Shown in pieces: positions 1 to 9,653 of a stretch of 64,000 bases of DNA. Numbering within the stretch: the stretch's first letter is position 1; each line of letters begins with the position of its first letter. A program made the position numbers and the translations under genes. Origin of the DNA: CAJQQY01 sp964564545 (GTDB lineage: Bacteria; Bacteroidota; Bacteroidia; Chitinophagales; Saprospiraceae); contig CAZMBP010000055.1 in the NCBI GenBank assembly GCA_964564545.1, positions 20,623 through 84,622 on the forward strand, read 5' to 3'. The notes below the pieces were generated by a model. The model made no database searches. It saw nothing but the letters and a program-made list of their open reading frames with translations, and was not told where the DNA came from.

Positions 1-509
1 TCATCTTCTATTATTTGATCTAAGGTAGTTAGTTCAATGAAGTTCACAGACTCAGAAAAATCGTCTCCTTGATTTCTCAACTCAATACTATCTTTCCATT
101 TTTTGCTAAAAGTATTAAGTGAAGAATTTCTATTATGAATAAAAAAAGGTGCTATTTTTTCCTCATCGCTTGCTCCTTTTTTAATCAATTTAAATTCATC
201 TTTATTCTTAAATCTTGCTTCTAATATTTTTTGATTTCTTTTATCCGGTTCCACTGCTATAACTTTAAAGTTTTCCTCCAAAAAAAAGTGCGAAATAAAT
301 CCCTCATTAGCACCTATATCGAAAATTACTTTTTTATCTATTTTTAGATCTTTTAAAATTGATAAATAGTATCTTTTCTCTAATCGTAAAACAGAATTTA
401 CAGATGAGTGCCTTTTTTGGATGTATTTAAAAAAAAAATCAGAGAACCTTATTTTATAATAAAGGTCAAATGATTCCAAAAATATTCTAATCTTATATCG
501 TAATTGCAT
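1..509 (-). CDS. FkbM family methyltransferase (3' end cut by window edge)
   Basis: The reverse strand is open from an ATG at 509 to the window edge, giving about 169 residues without a stop. The translation contains VIFDIGANEGFISHFF followed some 20 residues later by AVEPD, the SAM-binding motif I and acidic loop of FkbM-type methyltransferases. These enzymes O-methylate sugars or other surface glycan groups in the cytoplasm. The gene is on the same strand as the flippase at 564-1865 and about 55 bp downstream of it, so the two are probably co-transcribed. The C-terminus lies outside the window. The family call is firm; the substrate is unknown. Confidence 0.85.
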   Translation of the reverse strand, partial: MQLRYKIRIFLESFDLYYKIRFSDFFFKYIQKRHSSVNSVLRLEKRYYLSILKDLKIDKKVIFDIGANEGFISHFFLEENFKVIAVEPDKRNQKILEARFKNKDEFKLIKKGASDEEKIAPFFIHNRNSSLNTFSKKWKDSIELRNQGDDFSESVNFIELTTLDQIIED

Positions 510-563
510 AATTAACTCAACATTCTTTTAATCCGATTCACTAATCTAATTCTTGTATTTTCT

Positions 564-1865
564 TCATTTAAAGAATCTTTTTATTTGTCTTTCAATCATC
601 CAAAAAGAAATCAATAGCTGGATTGCAGAAAAAATTAAAACAATACTCACATAAATCCCAATAGCATGAATATCATGAATCGCCATTTCTTTTACCAAAA
701 AAAATCCAAGCCCTATTCCTATAAATTTGATGAAATTTAAACCCAGAATCCATTTATTATGCTCCAATAATGTAAAAATATACAACGAAATAACAAACCA
801 ATTTGAAGCTATTATAATCCAAGAAAAGTAAGGTAACATTTCACTAGCAACTTCCCATTGACGACCAAAAGCAAATAAAATAAATGGTTTTCCAAAAATA
901 AAAAACCCAAATGCTATTATAAAACTTACAATAGTTGAAAATAATAAATTTTTTAAGAATAACCCCTTAGCCTTCAATGGTTCAACTTTTATACTTTCGG
1001 CAAACTCAGTATAAAATATTTTCAAGATAGATTCCATAAATATTCCAGTTGGAATCGAGATTAACAAAACTACAATTGAGTAATGTCCCAAAACTGAAAT
1101 CGTACTATATTTACTAAAAAATAAAATGGGGAAATGATTGTTTAATCGATCAAATAAATTTGCAGCAATTGAATACTTTGGAAAATTGATAAATCGTTTT
1201 AGCACTTTTCGAAGACGATCTTTTTGAAGACTATTTTTGAATCTTATCCCTAGTTCTTTTAGTTGTTTTTGGAAAAAATAAATATAAGTTACCACCCCCC
1301 CGCTCGTTCCAATCAATGCACCAATGATCAAGATAATACCTCCTAACCTCAAAAAGCCACCTCCCAATTCAAAAAATGATTTAGAGAAATTTTGAATTAC
1401 TTTGACCTTTGACATTACTACGTATTCTCCTTTTCTCATCGACCATTGAACCATACAATTAATTAGGCTGGTTGTTATTATAGCTAGTGGAACTAAAAAT
1501 ACATATATCAAAAAATCATATTTCGTTTGATTGTCAAAAAAGAAATCTTTAAACAAAAAAAAGAAAATAGAAAATAGAATTGCAGAAAGAATGCTTAAAA
1601 GAGTACTTAAGCCAATCAAATCTACCGCCTCTTCATCTGTTTTTGGGATTGACACCGCTTCCTCATATTTACCAGTAGAAAACCCCATTGCAATTGCTAC
1701 AACAGTTAGAAAAAATGTTTTTAATCCAAAGTCTTCAGGCGTAAAAAATCTAGTAATGAAAGGGTAAGCAATTATTTGGATAACCTGCGAAAGAAAAGTT
1801 CCACTAGCGAGAATAAAAAAAGACTTAATTACAAATTGTTTAAAAGGTTGATTAGACTTATTCAT
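564..1865 (-). CDS. Wzx-type polysaccharide flippase
   Basis: This 433-residue protein is very hydrophobic throughout, with about 12 predicted membrane segments and short basic loops. Its N-terminus (FILASGTFLSQVIQIIAYPF followed by ITRFFTPEDFG) is typical of the oligosaccharide flippase / MATE-like Wzx family. Such proteins move lipid-linked repeat units across the inner membrane. The ATG at 1865 gives a normal family length. It heads a minus-strand pair with the FkbM methyltransferase. A second flippase lies at 47817-49133, so the window has two export routes or one redundant copy. The substrate cannot be told from sequence. Confidence 0.88.
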   Translation of the reverse strand: MNKSNQPFKQFVIKSFFILASGTFLSQVIQIIAYPFITRFFTPEDFGLKTFFLTVVAIAMGFSTGKYEEAVSIPKTDEEAVDLIGLSTLLSILSAILFSIFFFLFKDFFFDNQTKYDFLIYVFLVPLAIITTSLINCMVQWSMRKGEYVVMSKVKVIQNFSKSFFELGGGFLRLGGIILIIGALIGTSGGVVTYIYFFQKQLKELGIRFKNSLQKDRLRKVLKRFINFPKYSIAANLFDRLNNHFPILFFSKYSTISVLGHYSIVVLLISIPTGIFMESILKIFYTEFAESIKVEPLKAKGLFLKNLLFSTIVSFIIAFGFFIFGKPFILFAFGRQWEVASEMLPYFSWIIIASNWFVISLYIFTLLEHNKWILGLNFIKFIGIGLGFFLVKEMAIHDIHAIGIYVSIVLIFSAIQLLISFWMIERQIKRFFK

Positions 1866-2188
1866 TTAGATGAGGAAAATTTTTATCTCGTTTAATTTCG
1901 ATCGGTAAAATTATCAATAATTGACTGTATTTTTAAGATTACTTTTTTGTAAGATTTTGTATTCAAATTGGTTTGGAATTGTTATCAGGCTTACAATAAA
2001 TGAAGAATTTATTTGTTATTTTTGCAAATCCATAGTCCATTTTGCACCCCCCTATTTATCAAAAGTAAATTTTAAAAATAGGCTCGAATTTTGATTTATT
2101 TTAATATGATTGAGGAAAGCAAAAACTATCATAGCTTCTCCCTTTATTGAACTTATTTTAACACCTTTTTTATATTAATACTTCATCA
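1866..2188. other. Divergent intergenic region between flippase and C25 peptidase genes
   Basis: This 323-bp AT-rich stretch separates two divergent genes and should hold both promoters. On the plus strand TATTTTTG at 2017-2024 fits the Bacteroidota -7 consensus TAnnTTTG and would leave a leader of about 160 nt before the ATG at 2189, but I see no TTTG box at the proper distance upstream. A run of six C at 2046-2051 lies in that leader. No clear minus-strand promoter, repeat or small gene was recognised. Confidence 0.35.
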
Positions 2189-5100
2189 ATGAAGAAATTT
2201 ATTACGTTTTTAATTCTTTTTCCTACTTTACTTTCTGCTCAAATGTGGAATGGAGTTGATACTCTCTATGGTAATGAATGGATTCAATATGACCAAAATT
2301 ATTATAAAGTATCTGTTGCTGACGATGGTATCTATCGAATTCCATATCAATCATTGATAGATCAAGGAATCCCCGTAAGTTCTTTCCAAGGAAATCAATT
2401 GCAACTTTTTTACATGGGGCAAGAAGTTCCAATTTATGTCAGTACTGATGGGAATCTTGCCACTTCTGACTACGTGGAGTTTTACGGAGAAAAAAATAGA
2501 GGTGATTTGGATCGGCATTTATTTGTTAATCCTGACGCTGAAATGTCAAATCCAGAGTATAGTTTATTTACAGATACCAGCGCTTATTTCTTAACGTGGA
2601 ATGATGATATTTCTACTCAAAGAATCGAAAACATTAATAATGATTTGACTAGTGCTCCTGCAACCGCTGAAGCTTTCTGCTGGTACACAGAAACAAAAAT
2701 TTTTAATGAAACATGGAGTAAAGATATTCATCCTGGATTCACTTACTATTCACGTTTTGAAAAAGGGGAAGGTTTTGTAAGTCCTTTTAATCAAAATCAA
2801 AGTTTCATTGTCGAACTTACCTCTATTTATACCTCTGGACCAAAAAGCAAATTAAGTCTTCGATATACTACAGGAACTAACATTGGAAATGGAACGCACA
2901 ACCAAATTATTTCTGTAAATGGAAATGATTTGACTACGGATAATTTTTCAGGAATTCAGCCTATCCAGCATGAGTTTGATCTAACGACTAGTTCATTATC
3001 TTCTGAAGTTGAGGTAACATTGAATGGAACGTTTAATAATAAAGATAAATCTGGAGTTGCCTTCATCAAATTGAAATATCCACGTGCCTTTGACTTTGGA
3101 GCAAATCAAGAATTTCAATTTGAGATGCCTTCATCAAATTCAAATACACTTTTGGAAATAAGTAATTTTGATGCAGAAGGAAATAACCCAATTCTTTACG
3201 ATTTAACTAATAACTTAAGAATCGTTGGGACTTTTGATGGAACCTTAGTAAAAATTGCTTTACCTCCATCAAGCGAGCCTCGTAAGTTAGTATTATCTAA
3301 CTCTGTTTCAGCTATTCCTCCTATTCAAAATTTAGCTGAAATAAATTTTATTGATTATACTCAAGAAGATGTTGAATTTATTTTTATTTCGAATGAATCC
3401 CTTTTTGATGATGGACAAGGGAATAATTGGGTAGAAGAATATGCTAATTTTCGATCATCTTCAGCAGGTAGAAATTTTAGCACTATCATAGTTGATGTTC
3501 AACAATTATATGAACAATTTTCATATGGAATTAATCGACACAGTATTTCTATTAAGAATTTCGGGCACTTTGTAGATAAAAATTGGACTAACCCTAGATA
3601 CTTCCTGTTGATTGGAAAAGGGCGAGAATATCAAACTGTTAGATCATCAGAAGATTTAAGTGAGGCAATAGCCAACAATACTTTTTTTATCCCAACGTAT
3701 GGAGCAAAAGGAGGAGCTGATAATTTATTTTTGACGAATAATATTGATTATGCTCCTATCATTTCTCTGGGAAGAATTCCCGTAAAAAATGGAAATGAAA
3801 TAAAAACTTATTTAGATAAGGTCATTGAACATGAAAATAATCAAACTCAACCACAAACTATCGAAGATAGGTTATGGATGAAAGATATAATTCATTTGGG
3901 AGGCGGAAGTCCTAGCGAACAGTCTTTAATTAAAAATTACCTCAATGGTATGAAGGATATTGTTGAGAATAATAAGTTTGGAGGTAACGTCACTTCATTT
4001 TTTAAACAGACATCTGATCCAATTCAAATTTCTCAAACTGATGCTTTGAAATCTCACATAAATGATGGAGTCTCATTTTTAACATTTTTTGGACATTCAT
4101 CTGCTGGTAACTTTGATTATAGTATTGATAATGCAGCATCTTATGAGAATAAAGGGAAATATCCTGTTATGTTTTCATTTGGGTGTTATTCAGGACAAAT
4201 TCATAGTCAAAGTATTGGAATAAGTGAAGATTTTGTACTTACTCCCGAAAAAGGAGCAATCGCATTTTTTGCCTCCACAGGAGTTGGTTTCACTAATACA
4301 TTGAATATCTATGGTAGAGAGTTTTATAATCAAGTAGGGGGAGATTCTTATGGTATGGGAATAGGAGATTTAAGTCGAATCACTATTAAAAAAACTCAGA
4401 ATAGTATTAATCATTTAGGAACTCAAATGACTTTAAATGGTGATCCTTCAATCAGAGTTTACTTCGGAGAAGGTCCAGACTACGTCATTAATAGAAGTAC
4501 TGTCAAATTTAACCCTAACCCTATCAGTATTCAACTTGACAGCTTTAGCCTTTCTTTTGATGTCGCTAATATTGGTTATAATCAAGAAGATTCCATTTTA
4601 ATTGAAGTCAAACAAAAATTACCGATCGGTGATGATAAGTTTACGGTGATTCTTGATACCATTACTACACCTGCATTTAAAACTTCTCTAAATTATAAAA
4701 TACCTGTATTTGGATCAAATGCACTTGGCCCGAATGAGTTTTTTATTGAAATAGATAAAAATAATTCCGTAGTAGAATTACCTGATCCTCAAGGAGAAGA
4801 AAATAACACTTTACAATTAGGTGGAGCTAGTGAAAGTATTACCGTTCATTTTATTTCGAAAGAAGTAATTCCAGTTTTTCCAAGTGAATTTGGAATAGTG
4901 TCTAACCCTAATGTGACACTAAAAGCATCCACTTCAACTACTTTTTTGGAAAGTCAAAAGTATATTTTACAAATTGATACAACAGAAAACTTTAATAGTC
5001 CTCTGTTATTGCAAACAGAAATCGAGCAAAAAGGAGGTATATTAAAATGGCAACCAGATATTAATTATCAAAATAATACAGTCTACTATTGGAGAGTAAG

Positions 5101-7177
5101 TCCAGAAGAAGATTCTACGATTGGAGGATTTATTTGGAAAAATAGTTCATTTCTATTTTTGCAAGGAAGTTCTGAAGGTTGGAATCAGTCACATTTTTAC
5201 CAATTTAAAAAAGATAGGTTTTCTAATATGGAGTTGCCTGCGAATGGAAAATTCAAATTCATTACAGATTTCAAGGATATTTCAGTAAATAATTTTGTGG
5301 TAACAGAAAACAGTTTATCTAATTCAACTTTTGTATGGTACTCTATTAATAGTTCAACTACCGACTCATACTTTGGAATACCAACCTCAGGAGTTTATGT
5401 GGCTGTATTTGATCCTGTTGAAATTGAACCTCGGCCAAATCCGGCTCCACCTAGTTGGAACGATTTGTCTTTTTCTTTTCCAATTGATTCTACAGTTGCT
5501 GGTCGTGAAAATTTAATTAATTTTCTTAATAATGATATAGTTGACGGTGAGTATGTTCTTTTCTATACCGTGCAAAAAGAAGGAGGAAGTTACCACCCAG
5601 AATTATGGGCATCGGATGTCAATACCATAGGCACCTCGATTTTTGATATTTTAGAAGCAGAAGGAGCTACTCAAGTTAGAAACCTAGAAACTATTGGATC
5701 TGTGCCTTATGCATTTATGTATCAGAAAGGTTCGGGAGGATTACATGAAATGATTGCAAACTCTATTGATGATAATTTAAATTTCAATTATGCCGTCCCT
5801 GGAAGTTGGGATAATGGCTTTATTGAATCTACCAAAATTGGCCCCGCAAGCTCATGGGAAACTTTATCATGGAGCGCAACTTCATTAGATAATATCCCTA
5901 CGGATGAGTATTCAATCAACATCATCGGTATCGATAAACTTGGAAATGATTCTTTATTATTTCCTGAAATTCAAGATCTTGATTTTTCTCTTTCTTCCAT
6001 CGATGCAGCTGAGTTTCCTTATCTCCAATTACAATTTAATTCTCTTGATTCAGTCCAAAAAACAAGTATTAATTTAGATTATTGGAGAGTTCTGTACAAA
6101 GGACTTCCTGAAGTGGCCTTAAATCCATCTTCCTTTTTTACATTTAAAAGTGATACATTAAAACAAGGAGAACCACTTGAATTGAAAATCGCTATTGAAA
6201 ATATTGGACGGTATGAAATGGACAGTTTATTAATAAAGTTTGCAATTATAGATCAGTCAAACAATCAAGACACTATCGTTAATCGACTAGCCCCAATAAT
6301 TATAGGTGATACCATAATTGCGACTCTAAATTTGGATACTCGAAATTTTGCCTCAAAGAATACTCTTTTAGTTGAAGCGAATCCAAATAATGATCAAGAT
6401 GAAAAATTTCATTTTAATAATATTGGATTCTTTAATTTTTTCGTTGATCAAGATGAACGAAACCCAATTCTAGATGTGACCTTTGATGGTATCCATATTA
6501 TGGATGGAGATTTAGTTTCTTCTAAACCTCGTATTCTGATTACTTTGAAAGATGAAAATGAATATTTGTTACTTGACGATACTTCTTCATTTCAAGTTTT
6601 GTTAAAAACACCTAATAATTCTGAATTATTACCAATTGCAATTGATGGAGAGCAATTGATTTTTTATCCAGCAACTCCCAATGGAAATAACAAAGCAAGG
6701 CTAGAGTTTAATCCACTTTTACTATCTGATGGAACTTATCAGTTAGTAGTTTTGGCAGAAGATGTGTCAGGAAATCAATCAGGAGATTTAGCCTATAAGG
6801 TAAGTTTTGAAGTAACCAATAAATCCTCCATTTCAAAAATATTAAATTACCCAAACCCATTTTCTACTTCTACCAAGTTTGTATTTACTATCACAGGTGA
6901 TGAAATTCCTGAAGATATGAAAATTCAAATCATGACCATTTCAGGAAGAATTATTCGAGAAATTCAAATGGAAGAACTAGGCCCGATCCATGTGGGAAAT
7001 AACATCACACCTTTTAGTTGGGATGGAACAGATGAGTTTGGTGCTAAATTAGCAAATGGGGTTTACCTTTACCGAGTTGTTGCTAAAAAGGAGAATGGCG
7101 AATCATTTGAGCTTTTTCAAACAAAAGCGGATCAGTTTTTCAAAAATGGAATTGGTAAAATGGTAATTATGCGATAG
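2189..7177 (+). CDS. Secreted C25 family cysteine peptidase, PorU-like
   Basis: This 1662-residue protein starts with a signal peptide (MKKFITFLILFPTLLSAQ). A gingipain-type C25 peptidase domain covers roughly residues 390-770. The likely catalytic His is near residue 636 in LTFFGHSSAGNFD and the Cys near 666 in MFSFGCYSGQ. After it come Ig-like and CARDB-like modules and a C-terminal region (NYPNPFSTSTKFVFT onward) resembling FlgD/T9SS sorting domains. PorU, the T9SS sortase, is a C25 member that removes sorting domains at the outer membrane. This protein is longer than classical PorU, so it may be a second sortase-like paralogue or a secreted protease. It stands alone and converges on the next gene. 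Confidence 0.85.
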   Translation: MKKFITFLILFPTLLSAQMWNGVDTLYGNEWIQYDQNYYKVSVADDGIYRIPYQSLIDQGIPVSSFQGNQLQLFYMGQEVPIYVSTDGNLATSDYVEFYGEKNRGDLDRHLFVNPDAEMSNPEYSLFTDTSAYFLTWNDDISTQRIENINNDLTSAPATAEAFCWYTETKIFNETWSKDIHPGFTYYSRFEKGEGFVSPFNQNQSFIVELTSIYTSGPKSKLSLRYTTGTNIGNGTHNQIISVNGNDLTTDNFSGIQPIQHEFDLTTSSLSSEVEVTLNGTFNNKDKSGVAFIKLKYPRAFDFGANQEFQFEMPSSNSNTLLEISNFDAEGNNPILYDLTNNLRIVGTFDGTLVKIALPPSSEPRKLVLSNSVSAIPPIQNLAEINFIDYTQEDVEFIFISNESLFDDGQGNNWVEEYANFRSSSAGRNFSTIIVDVQQLYEQFSYGINRHSISIKNFGHFVDKNWTNPRYFLLIGKGREYQTVRSSEDLSEAIANNTFFIPTYGAKGGADNLFLTNNIDYAPIISLGRIPVKNGNEIKTYLDKVIEHENNQTQPQTIEDRLWMKDIIHLGGGSPSEQSLIKNYLNGMKDIVENNKFGGNVTSFFKQTSDPIQISQTDALKSHINDGVSFLTFFGHSSAGNFDYSIDNAASYENKGKYPVMFSFGCYSGQIHSQSIGISEDFVLTPEKGAIAFFASTGVGFTNTLNIYGREFYNQVGGDSYGMGIGDLSRITIKKTQNSINHLGTQMTLNGDPSIRVYFGEGPDYVINRSTVKFNPNPISIQLDSFSLSFDVANIGYNQEDSILIEVKQKLPIGDDKFTVILDTITTPAFKTSLNYKIPVFGSNALGPNEFFIEIDKNNSVVELPDPQGEENNTLQLGGASESITVHFISKEVIPVFPSEFGIVSNPNVTLKASTSTTFLESQKYILQIDTTENFNSPLLLQTEIEQKGGILKWQPDINYQNNTVYYWRVSPEEDSTIGGFIWKNSSFLFLQGSSEGWNQSHFYQFKKDRFSNMELPANGKFKFITDFKDISVNNFVVTENSLSNSTFVWYSINSSTTDSYFGIPTSGVYVAVFDPVEIEPRPNPAPPSWNDLSFSFPIDSTVAGRENLINFLNNDIVDGEYVLFYTVQKEGGSYHPELWASDVNTIGTSIFDILEAEGATQVRNLETIGSVPYAFMYQKGSGGLHEMIANSIDDNLNFNYAVPGSWDNGFIESTKIGPASSWETLSWSATSLDNIPTDEYSINIIGIDKLGNDSLLFPEIQDLDFSLSSIDAAEFPYLQLQFNSLDSVQKTSINLDYWRVLYKGLPEVALNPSSFFTFKSDTLKQGEPLELKIAIENIGRYEMDSLLIKFAIIDQSNNQDTIVNRLAPIIIGDTIIATLNLDTRNFASKNTLLVEANPNNDQDEKFHFNNIGFFNFFVDQDERNPILDVTFDGIHIMDGDLVSSKPRILITLKDENEYLLLDDTSSFQVLLKTPNNSELLPIAIDGEQLIFYPATPNGNNKARLEFNPLLLSDGTYQLVVLAEDVSGNQSGDLAYKVSFEVTNKSSISKILNYPNPFSTSTKFVFTITGDEIPEDMKIQIMTISGRIIREIQMEELGPIHVGNNITPFSWDGTDEFGAKLANGVYLYRVVAKKENGESFELFQTKADQFFKNGIGKMVIMR

Positions 7178-7205
7178 TAATTTCCCTGGAAAAAATAAAA
7201 AAAAG

Positions 7206-7231
7206 GGTAAAAGTAGTTATATACTTTTACC
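7206..7231. terminator. Bidirectional hairpin terminator between convergent genes
   Basis: Perfect 10-bp arms (GGTAAAAGTA at 7206-7215 and TACTTTTACC at 7222-7231) enclose a 6-nt loop. The hairpin has an A-rich run upstream (7187-7204) and TTCCTTTTTT downstream, so either strand gives a stem followed by a U-rich tract. It sits between the stop of the C25 gene (7177) and the stop of the convergent membrane gene (7217), slightly overlapping the latter. Confidence 0.75.
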
Positions 7232-8500
7232 TTCCTTTTTTATCCAATTCAAAAAATTTAACCATCCAAAAGCTGCATACATTAAATAAAAGCCTTCCAA
7301 AGTTACAATTCTAAACCTACCTTGATTTGAAAAAATCATTGAAAAAATCATCATTGAAAAAAGAAGAAAAAACATCCAACCATGTATTTTAAAATTAAGT
7401 CTCGCTCCTTTAAAAATACCATAATAACCAAATAGAAATACTGGAAAACTTATCAAAAACGAAAGCAACCATTTTTTAAATGGATGATAAGCAATTCCAA
7501 ATCCTGGCATCAAAAACTGTCGTAATTTCGTGATAATAAGTCGCAACCATTTTCGGGGATTTTCCTTAACCCAAGACCATCCCTCCTTTAAATATAATTT
7601 ATTGCGCTCTGCCGGTGGAAAAAATTTTTCACCTTGTATATTTTCCAATTCAAAAGGTCTTCCATAGTTATAATCAATCTGATTAATCTCTTTTTCATAA
7701 TGATAAAGTCCTATTGATTTAGCAATATGATCATTATTACTTAACGAAAAAAAGAAGCCTAACCCATCACTCGAAATCGTATAAACACCATGGGTTTTCC
7801 AATTGTAAATTCCATTTGGAATGGTAAAAATTAAGCAAATGGAAGTATAAAAAAAAGCTACTTGCAGTTTCTTTTTTATACTTCCATTGTAATACCAGTA
7901 GATTAATAATGTCAAAAAAGGACTAAAAAAAAGAATAATTGATTTAGTTAAAAAACAAAATGAAAATAAAATTGCAGAATAAAATAAATGCTTTTTCTTT
8001 TGATATTTTAATCCTTTTACAAAATTATATAGTGAAAAAATCAAGAAGGTTTGATAAAAAGTCTCTTGAGAAATTACATGCACAAACCACATGGTAAATG
8101 GATAAAAACAATAGCCTATGACCCCTAAAATAGAAACTCTTTCATTTTCAAAAATCAATTTTGCTAAGCGATAAAAATATACTCCCGATAGACAGCTTAG
8201 ACTAATTTGTGTAAAAATAACTATCCAATTCCAATGTTCTCCAAAACCTAATTTTACCAAAGCTAAAAAATATGGATAAAAGGGTGCTACTAGAAACAAA
8301 CCACAATCAAGGTTAAAATTCCCTTGTATAATTTGAGAACTTAAAATATCATATCGTTTACTATCTGGTAAAACTTCTGCTTCTGGCCAATATGTTTTTA
8401 ACAAAAAAATAAATCCTAATCTCACTACGAAAAAAGAAATAAATATTAACCCGCTCATTTGATTTTCAGAAAAATTCAAAAACGTTTTTTTCGACTCCAA
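7217..8500 (-). CDS. GT39-like membrane glycosyltransferase
   Basis: This 427-residue polytopic membrane protein has about 10-12 hydrophobic segments. Its N-terminal periplasmic loop (WPEAEVLPDSKRYDILSSQI) carries the acidic residues typical of the dolichyl-phosphate-mannose protein mannosyltransferase/ArnT-like (GT39/GT83) superfamily. These enzymes move a sugar from a polyprenyl-phosphate carrier to a periplasmic acceptor. The start is a TTG at 8500, two bases after the restored stop of the SGNH gene, so the two are translationally linked. No in-frame ATG gives the N-terminal membrane segment. The acceptor is unknown. Confidence 0.75.
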   Translation of the reverse strand: MESKKTFLNFSENQMSGLIFISFFVVRLGFIFLLKTYWPEAEVLPDSKRYDILSSQIIQGNFNLDCGLFLVAPFYPYFLALVKLGFGEHWNWIVIFTQISLSCLSGVYFYRLAKLIFENERVSILGVIGYCFYPFTMWFVHVISQETFYQTFLIFSLYNFVKGLKYQKKKHLFYSAILFSFCFLTKSIILFFSPFLTLLIYWYYNGSIKKKLQVAFFYTSICLIFTIPNGIYNWKTHGVYTISSDGLGFFFSLSNNDHIAKSIGLYHYEKEINQIDYNYGRPFELENIQGEKFFPPAERNKLYLKEGWSWVKENPRKWLRLIITKLRQFLMPGFGIAYHPFKKWLLSFLISFPVFLFGYYGIFKGARLNFKIHGWMFFLLFSMMIFSMIFSNQGRFRIVTLEGFYLMYAAFGWLNFLNWIKKEGKSI

Positions 8501-8502
8501 CT

Positions 8503-9644
8503 TTATTTATTTTTGAGAATTGTTGTGGATAATTTTACAAATTTCATTTGCAATAATTGTATTTCCATCTCCATTCAAATGACAAAAATCAAAATATAAG
8601 GGACTTACTGTGTTGTCTAAAATTTCCGAAAAATCAAAAATCCAATCTTGATTCTCTTGCTTGATTCTCTTGCTTGATTCTTCCTTTTAACAATTTATAC
8701 ACTTCCTGAAAATTTTCGTCTTGTAACCCACTTTTTTCCAATTTTAAATAATCTTTTTTTGCATTACCTGAATAAATATTAGGTTGTAAGATTTCGATGA
8801 ACTCGCTCCCATTATCTTGAGCTATTTTTTGAGCAGTCTTCCAAGAATCTAGTAAATTTTCTGCTACTCTACTTGCTCGATTGGAATCGAAATGACAGGT
8901 ATATGGAAATTGAGGTGCCATAGTTACATAGTTTCTTAAGGCTTGATTAGTCACTACAACTATATTTCTCAAAAAAATTAAATATCCTAGTTGCTTTCCT
9001 AGACCCAAAATATTATCATTAGCATTAAAATAACTTTGGGTTCCATTTTGGGTCATTAATTTCTGTCTAAACTGATTTTCTCTTCTATGCCCTGGAATAG
9101 AAATAGTAGAATCACATAAAAAATTTACATCATTTACTCCATCATAAAATATCACTAAATCCGTTTTTTCTTTTTGCAAAAATACATTAATCATGGCTGC
9201 TAATTCTTGTCTTGCATTGAATCCTGTTTCCCCATGATTGACAACTTCAAAGTTTTCTACACTACAATTATTGAACAAAGATGGAATAGTATTTTTATCT
9301 TCAATCCTCGCTCCCCACATTGTTGATCCTCCGAAAAACCGAACCACTTTTCCTTTTTTTTCATTGATTGTTTTTCGGTTTCCTGCTTGGTCAATATTAA
9401 TATATTTACCATTAAATGGATGTCTTTTCCAAGCTATAAATGGTTGATAGCCTGTTCTAAGTTTATACCATTCTTCTTGAATTTCCCAGTAATTTTTATT
9501 TATCATTGCAGGAAGATTTGCATTACGAGTTTTATATCCATAATCTTTATAACAAATAATTAACCAGCATAAGCTATTGACTAAAATCAATAATAACCCT
9601 AGAATTAGGGTATTCCATAAAATCAATTTTTTTGCTTTTTTCAT
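8503..9644 (-). pseudogene. SGNH/GDSL hydrolase-like gene broken by a 13-bp duplication
   Basis: The N-terminus has one membrane anchor followed by the SGNH block FFGGSTMWGARIEDKNTIPS and the Asn block FYDGVNDVNF. As read, the frame stops near 8634 after 336 residues. Deleting one copy of the 13-bp tandem repeat at 8648-8673 joins it to a frame reading ...KQENQDWIFDF... and then FDFCHLNGDGNTIIANEI, the D-x-x-H block that supplies the catalytic Asp/His, ending with TAA at 8503. The intact gene would encode about 380 residues. Such anchored SGNH proteins often modify surface glycans, for example by O-deacetylation. It could be a true mutation, a phase-variable switch or a sequencing artefact. 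Confidence 0.82.
8648..8673. repeat. 13-bp tandem duplication inside the SGNH gene
   Basis: TTGATTCTCTTGC occurs twice head-to-tail (8648-8660 and 8661-8673), followed by a partial third unit TTGATTC. Thirteen is not a multiple of three, so one extra copy shifts the frame and removes the C-terminal catalytic block of the gene on the minus strand. Confidence 0.9.
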
Positions 9645-9653
9645 ATATCTGGA

